Assembly: GCA_903926465.1 (NCBI GenBank)
Contig: CAIYJE010000180.1
Location: forward strand, 1-64,000
Length of the DNA stretch: 64,000 bases
Source of the DNA: an uncultured Planctomycetales bacterium
GTDB taxonomy: Bacteria; Planctomycetota; Planctomycetia; Isosphaerales; Isosphaeraceae
Reading direction: 5' to 3'
A program made the translations under genes and the position numbers. How positions within the stretch are numbered: the first letter of the stretch is position 1; every line of letters starts with the position of its first letter. The notes under the pieces were generated by a model that did not search any database, was not told where the DNA came from, and saw only the letters and a program-made list of their open reading frames with translations. Positions 62,001 through 64,000 of the stretch are shown here, piece by piece.

Positions 62001-64000
62001 GACGATCGACAAGGCCCACCTCAGCGTGACGGCCGACGCCAAGACCAAAACCTATGACGGACTGGTCTTCACCCCGTTCACCGCCACAGTGGCCGGGTTT
62101 GTGAATAACGAAACGCTGGCCACCAGTGGTGTGACCGGAACCGCCAGCTTCACCGGTGCTGTGACCACAGCCAAGAACGCGGGAACTTACGGCACGATCA
62201 CCCCTGCCTTGGGCACCTTGGCCGCCACCAACTATGACTTCACCACCTTCACCAGCGGCACGCTGACGATCAACAAGGCCCACCTCAGTGTGACGGCCGA
62301 CGCCCAGAGTAAGACCTATGACGGTCAGGCTTTCACCTCGTTCACCGTCACGCTGGCCGGGTTTGTGAATAACGAAACGCTGGCCACCAGTGGTGTGACC
62401 GGAACCGCCAGTTTCAGTGGAACGGCTACGACGGGAGTTAACAGCGGTAATTATGCGGTCACACCGGCCACGGGCACGTTGGCTGCCACCAACTATGACT
62501 TCACCACCTTCACCAGCGGCACCCTGACGATCAACAAGGCCCACCTCAGCGTGTCGGCCAATGCCCAGACCAAGACCTATGATGGTCAGATATTTTCGCC
62601 GTTCACGGCGACGCTCGCCGGGTTCGTGAATAATGAGACGTTAGCTACCAGCGGCGTGACCGGTACGGCTAGCTTCAGTGGTGTTGCGACCACAGCCAAG
62701 AACGCAGGACTTTACGGCACGATCACCCCTGCCCAGGGCACGCTGGCTGCCACCAACTATGACTTCACCACCTTCACCAGCGGCACGCTGACGATCAACA
62801 AGGCCCACCTCAGCGTGACGGCCGATAATCAGAGCAAGCCGTTTGACGGACAGGTCTTCACGGCGTTCACAGCCACGCTGGCCGGGTTTGTGAATAACGA
62901 AAACCTGGCCAATAGCGGCGTGACCGGTGCCGCCAGCTTCAGCGGTACGGCCACCACCGGAGTGGATAAGGGCAATTATCCGATCACGCCCGGCCAGGGT
63001 ACGCTGGCCGCCACCAACTATGACTTCACCATCTTCAGCAGCGGCACCCTGAATGTCGGTGTGGCCACGCTCACAATTACCGCCAAGCCCCAATCCAAGA
63101 CCTATGGCACAGGCTATACACTCGACGCCACCCAGTTCACGACGAGCGGCCTGCTAAACGGAGACACGGTCGGCTCCGTGACGCTCAGCTCACTCGGCAG
63201 CACCGCAACGGCTGCTGCGGGCAGCTATGCTATTACCCCAAGCGCGGTCACGGGCGGTACCTTCAGCCCCAGTAATTACGCAATCTTATACAGCTCTGGC
63301 ACTTTGACGGTAAACCAGGCACCACTCACAATCACCGCCAATAATCAGTCCAAAACCTACGGCCAGACCGTCTCGTTTGGAAGCGGCAGTACTCTGTTCA
63401 GTACCAATGCAGGCGGCCTGAAGAACGGCGATACGATTGGCAAGGTCACCCTCTCCGTTAGCAATAGTGGTGGAAATGCAACGGCATCGGTTGTGGCTTC
63501 CCCTTACACCATCACTCCAAGCGATGCCACAGGTGGTACCTTCAATGCCAGTAATTACTTGATCTCTTATGCAACTGGCACGTTCACGGTAACCCCCGCC
63601 CACCTGACGGTCACGGCCGATAACCAGACCAAGACCTATGATGGGTCGCCAGCCGACGCATTCTCAGCCTCACTGATCGGGTTTGTGAATGGCGAGAAGT
63701 TGGCCTCCAGTGGCGTGACTGGCACTGCCAGCTTCACCGGTTCGGCCTTGACCGGTATCGACCTGGGTAATTACACCATTGTGCCTGGCCAGGGTACGCT
63801 GGCCTCCAGTAACTATGACTTCACCACGTTCACCAGCGGAACACTGACCATTGTCGCCAATACCGGCGGTAGTGGTGCGGTTGACCCCCATACGGTCAAC
63901 GCTGGCGGCCTGAGCTTCTACACCTCGGGAACATTCACGTCGAGCGGCTCTGTTTATACGACGGCGGGCTTGGTGCAGGTTGGTTTTGTCCCAGCCACCG
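53026..64000 (+). CDS. Giant cell-surface protein: PATR beta-strand repeats, Ig-like and MBG repeats (3' end outside window)
   Basis: One open frame from the ATG at 53026 to the window edge, more than 3,650 codons. The N-terminus is Arg-rich and ends in LEPRVVLS, a motif at the start of many large planctomycete surface proteins. From about residue 140 to 2620 there are 22 autotransporter-associated beta-strand repeats, each marked by GANTYTGTTTI..GTLS-like segments. A beta-rich stretch and an Ig-like domain (61460-61745; TYGQSLTFTATVSP...GGTVQFQVDG) follow. From 61750 to about 63870 come about eight MBG units (AHLSVTADAQSKTYDGQ..F.GFVNNETLA..GTASF). No autotransporter barrel is seen in the window. 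The role is probably a long adhesin or stalk. The sequence is clearly coding; its export route is unknown. Confidence 0.92.
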   Translation, partial: MLFNLLGWFRLHPMFSRLFKRRSAVTVRLLRRNRRHSLAMIEGLEPRVVLSNIVISSNTSWGSITAGSGVGGLPTSADTITVNSGATLTVNVANAVSGALTDAGSLVVSNTYGVTLGSLAGAGGVSLGTTTSISVGVDNTSTTYSGVISGSGIVTKQGSGTWTVTGASTYTGTTTIAAGTLSVNASVLASTNGPLGNTTSAVILGDSTTAGVLAYAGTSTTDGFKRGFTVNSGGGGITNTTANMLSVTTAGIAATGTLTLNAGGTGNIAFNNTAIISGAGGVTVNSAGTGGVFFSNVNTYTGATSINKGYLTAASGTLPDASAVVLANVSGAILNLSGNETIGSLTGGGTTGGNVTLNYANILTIGADNTSPAAYAGVISGTGSLVKSGTGTLTLSGASTYTGTTTINAGTLSAGVISGVISSNLGNATSAIVLGSLTTAGTLAYAGAAVNFSRGFTVSAGGGGLTNATANALTVSGAIANAGPFTLSANGSGGISVSSVISGAGSLIVNNAGTGEVTLSGANTYTGTTTINAGTVNASSIVVAADASNLGNATTPVVLGGAGSTTAILSYTGAAATFSRGLTVNSGGTNSSFLVNTTANALTVSGGITVAGGMYFSLNNNSTGGIAVSGVISGAGSVVANGSGVVTLSGANTYSGLTQVYGGTLSASSIVVATSASNLGNATSAVGLYGGNLSYTGAAATFTRGFALSNGGGSVINTTSNLLTISGGIGSGGQITLNAASTGGITVSGVISGTTNVSVSNSGSGTGVVTLSAANTYTGTTTVNASTLILAYSGTSPASLAGNISVASGGMLQLGAASSGGLTVSGVISGAGNVVVNSTGTGVVTLSGANTYTGTTTISAGTVSVGTIAVSGGASSLGNATSVVTLGSVTMSGTITYTGATDTFTRGFTVNAGGGGLTNTTANLLTVSTGITNAGPFTLSATSSGGVLVSNVISGAGALIVNSPGTGQVTLSATNTYTGTTTISAGRISASSIAVSGGASSLGNATSVVVLGGASTAGTLSYTGAGESFTRGFTVGAGGATITNTTANLVTVATGGIAAAGPLTLGAASTGGITVTSVVSGVGALVVNNAGSGVVTLSGANTYTGTTTVSAGTLSVSSVVVSGGASNLGNATSPVVLGTTNTAGTLAYTGSDATYVRGLTVNAGGGTISSSANNFIVGPTGGVSVASGGTLTLVSNTNLLHLKSVISGAGSVAIAAATGDVVFYGSNTYTGSTTVYGHLYASDTTNNNAIPDASAVIMANALSSTLYLYNSETIGSLTGGGTSGGNVNLFTYTLSVGSDNTSPAAYAGVISGAGNLVKVGSGTFTPSGANTYTGTTTITGGALSASSIVVSGGASNLGNATSAILINGAASLTYTGDTATFTRGLSMTSNYATLINSSTKLLTVSGNISNSALGYLGGTGNITVTGVISGAGQIALGGPSYGPGVVTLAGANTFTGLFWIRGTVSVETLVATAGSSNLGNGTGVVNLDGGILSYTGAAASYTRGFTVTANGGTLLNTTANLLTVTTAGVAATGTLTLNAAGAGNIAFASTAIISGAGGVTVNSAGTGGVFFNNANTYTGTTTINAGYLTAASGTLPDASAVVLANVGGATLNLSGNETIGSLSGGAVGSAVVLGANTLTVGADNTSPAAFAGVISGTGSLVKSGTGVLTLSGTNTYTGTTTISAGTLTASVGSALPDASAVTLANVSGATLNLASNETIASLAGGGTTGGTVTLGANSLTVGGANTSTTFAGVISGTGNLTKTGTGTLTLSGANTYTGTTTISAGTLTASGGSALPDASAVLLLDTSGASLNLATSETIGSLSGGGSTGGTITLGANTLTVGANNTSPAAYAGVISGTGSLVKSGTGTFTPSGANTYTGTTTITGGILSASIIVVSSGASNLGNATSAVVFNGSGNLTYTGDTATFTRGFSIPSANGTLTNATANLLTVSGTISDSGWFWLNANNAGNISVSGVVSGTGGIVVGSSGSGVVTLSGANTYTNSTQIYGGTLSVDTMVVSGGASNLGNATSAVNLNGGALSYTGAAASFTRGFTVTASGGMLLNTTANMLTVTTTGITATGTLTLNAAGAGNIAFTSTAIISGTGDVTVNSAGTGGVFFNNANTYTGTTTINKGYLTAASGTLPDASAVVLANASGATLNLSGNETIGSLSGGGSTGGTVTLNYANILTIGADNTSPAAFAGVISGTGSLVKSGTGTLTLSGANTYTGTTSISTGTLSAGVISGFSSSNLGNATSAVILGTSTTVGTLAYTGAAGTLSRSLTVSAGGGGLTNTTANALTVSAAIANAGPFTLSTTGAGGIAVSSVISGVGSLIVNSPGTGEVTLSGANTYTGTTTISQGTLSASTIVVAAGASNLGNTTTPVVLGGSGATASILSYTGSAATFTRGLTVSAGGLNNAYLVNATANALTVSGGITVASGIYFWLNNNSTGSITASGVISGGGSVIAGGYGSGLVTLSGANTYTGLTQVYGGTLAASSIVVAAGSSNLGNATSAVGLYGGNLSYSGTAANLTRGFDLQNGGGSVVNTTANLLTVSGRVNTLSISAQGRIDLNAASTGGIAVSGVISGTTNLSVSSTGTGMVTLTGANTYTGTTTVTSGELDLNSATGTAVGGNLVVGDGLGTDLVKLLAANQLSDTATVTLKTGSTLNLGTFSDTIGALNGVGTVSSTTGTLTATTGLNPGGASSGILNTGNLVLVSTATVTVNLNGTTPGTGYSQANVTGTVDLGLSTLVVNLGAASAIGSTYTIINNDGTDAVVGNFAGLAEGATYTDAVSGQTFSISYHGGTGNDVVLTTLTGGASTTSVTAAASATYGQSLTFTATVSPSMAINAVPGGTVQFQVDGTNVGGVVTLVNGTASLPYSLLHAGSHSITAIYGGDTRFGSSTGTPQAITIGKAHLTVTAEPQSKTYDGQTFTGFTASYSGLLNGDALGGIGLNGAASFSGTATTAKNVGTWTITPGAGNLTANDYDFTIFVGGMLTIDKAHLSVTADAKTKTYDGLVFTPFTATVAGFVNNETLATSGVTGTASFTGAVTTAKNAGTYGTITPALGTLAATNYDFTTFTSGTLTINKAHLSVTADAQSKTYDGQAFTSFTVTLAGFVNNETLATSGVTGTASFSGTATTGVNSGNYAVTPATGTLAATNYDFTTFTSGTLTINKAHLSVSANAQTKTYDGQIFSPFTATLAGFVNNETLATSGVTGTASFSGVATTAKNAGLYGTITPAQGTLAATNYDFTTFTSGTLTINKAHLSVTADNQSKPFDGQVFTAFTATLAGFVNNENLANSGVTGAASFSGTATTGVDKGNYPITPGQGTLAATNYDFTIFSSGTLNVGVATLTITAKPQSKTYGTGYTLDATQFTTSGLLNGDTVGSVTLSSLGSTATAAAGSYAITPSAVTGGTFSPSNYAILYSSGTLTVNQAPLTITANNQSKTYGQTVSFGSGSTLFSTNAGGLKNGDTIGKVTLSVSNSGGNATASVVASPYTITPSDATGGTFNASNYLISYATGTFTVTPAHLTVTADNQTKTYDGSPADAFSASLIGFVNGEKLASSGVTGTASFTGSALTGIDLGNYTIVPGQGTLASSNYDFTTFTSGTLTIVANTGGSGAVDPHTVNAGGLSFYTSGTFTSSGSVYTTAGLVQVGFVPAT
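53527..60890 (+). repeat. Array of 22 PATR repeats inside the giant gene
   Basis: The TYTGTTT-type motif recurs at about 53527, 53920, 54217, 54589, 54976, 55347, 55570, 55948, 56323, 56703, 57012, 57378, 57744, 58041, 58341, 58641, 59010, 59382, 59685, 60057, 60450 and 60828. Spacings fall into two classes, about 297-309 and 366-393 bases, with one each of about 223 and 393. Short units carry PDASAVVLANVSG..LNLSGNETIGSLSGG, long ones carry SNLGNATSAVVL...TRGFTVNAGG. Confidence 0.85.
61750..63870 (+). repeat. Tandem MBG-domain repeats in the giant gene
   Basis: Units start near 61750, 62011, 62275, 62536 and 62800, spaced 261 or 264 bases. Three more, less alike, start near 63061, 63316 and 63595. 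The central units share long identical stretches in DNA (for example around AAGGCCCACCTCAGCGTG and GCCACCAACTATGACTTC). Confidence 0.85.

Noticed and set aside
53527-63870. Regular repeats that might suggest a CRISPR or satellite array
   Set aside because: The units keep one reading frame, vary in sequence and encode known beta-strand and MBG motifs; there are no constant short repeats with unique spacers.
53130-63891. Many minus-strand ORFs of 60-420 codons across the giant gene
   Set aside because: They are the antisense of the repeat-rich plus-strand frame. They show the same repeated peptides with no domain, and stop-poor antisense is expected from Thr/Gly/Ser-rich coding DNA.
1-64000. 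tRNA, rRNA, CRISPR and insertion-sequence genes
   Set aside because: I looked for tRNA T-arm patterns, transposase motifs and constant short repeats and saw none I could support. A tRNAscan-SE and ISfinder run would settle it.

Overview
The window looks like a piece of a planctomycete chromosome, probably from the Isosphaeraceae/Gemmataceae side of the phylum. This rests on gene content, not on a marker gene. The signs are two DUF1559 pseudopilin-like proteins, a TIGR02999-type ECF sigma factor next to a Ser/Thr kinase fused to a formylglycine-enzyme (SUMF1) domain, Tat-exported Gfo/Idh/MocA and metallophosphoesterase proteins, and a surface protein C-terminus of the DGRYGTKDD type. A giant cell-surface protein opens with an LEPRxxLS motif. 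The DNA is GC-rich, and GTG and TTG starts are common. I found no rRNA, tRNA, CRISPR array or insertion sequence.

Layout. 1-9083: the end of an Ig-repeat surface protein (+), an MFS transporter (-), a very large AsmA-like protein, a degenerate receiver protein and a Tat-exported oxidoreductase (+). 9084-9846: a gene-free stretch with two hairpins. 9847-14938: a same-strand run that starts at a good sigma-70-like promoter, passes two possible leader ORFs, then encodes a GNAT acetyltransferase, an ADP-ribosylglycohydrolase, an alpha/beta hydrolase, a HEAT-like protein and an unknown protein. 14963-22124 (-): a sugar and sugar-acid catabolic cluster. It holds an aldo/keto reductase, a zinc dehydrogenase, a TIM-barrel isomerase, a FucU/RbsD mutarotase, a fuconolactonase-like amidohydrolase, a tagaturonate-epimerase-like protein and an SDR. 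22551-25016 (+): glycogen phosphorylase. 25196-27483 (-): an ABC-2 exporter.

27582-36439 is a mix of export, envelope and regulatory genes: a SurA-like lipoprotein, a methyltransferase, a phosphodiesterase, a metallophosphoesterase, a zinc-ribbon membrane protein and a Fur-family regulator. 36746-39636 (-) has an isolated flgM with a strong terminator, then mlaD and a divergent mlaE with no mlaF. 40412-47096 (-) carries hisB, hisC and hisD, interleaved with a flippase-like gene, a GNAT gene and, on the other strand, the twin DUF1559 genes. 47426-52550 (+): threonine aldolase, endonuclease V, ECF sigma factor and kinase-SUMF1. From 53026 to the window edge runs one open frame of more than 3,650 codons, with 22 autotransporter-type beta-strand repeats, one Ig-like domain and about eight MBG repeats.

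Between genes there are three families of small palindromic elements: a 9-bp-periodic TGGAC element (three copies), a facing pair of GGATGAC/GTCATCC palindromes, and CAGCCG/CGGCTG hairpins. The most open biological questions are the 9847-14938 cluster and the evolution of the giant repeat protein.
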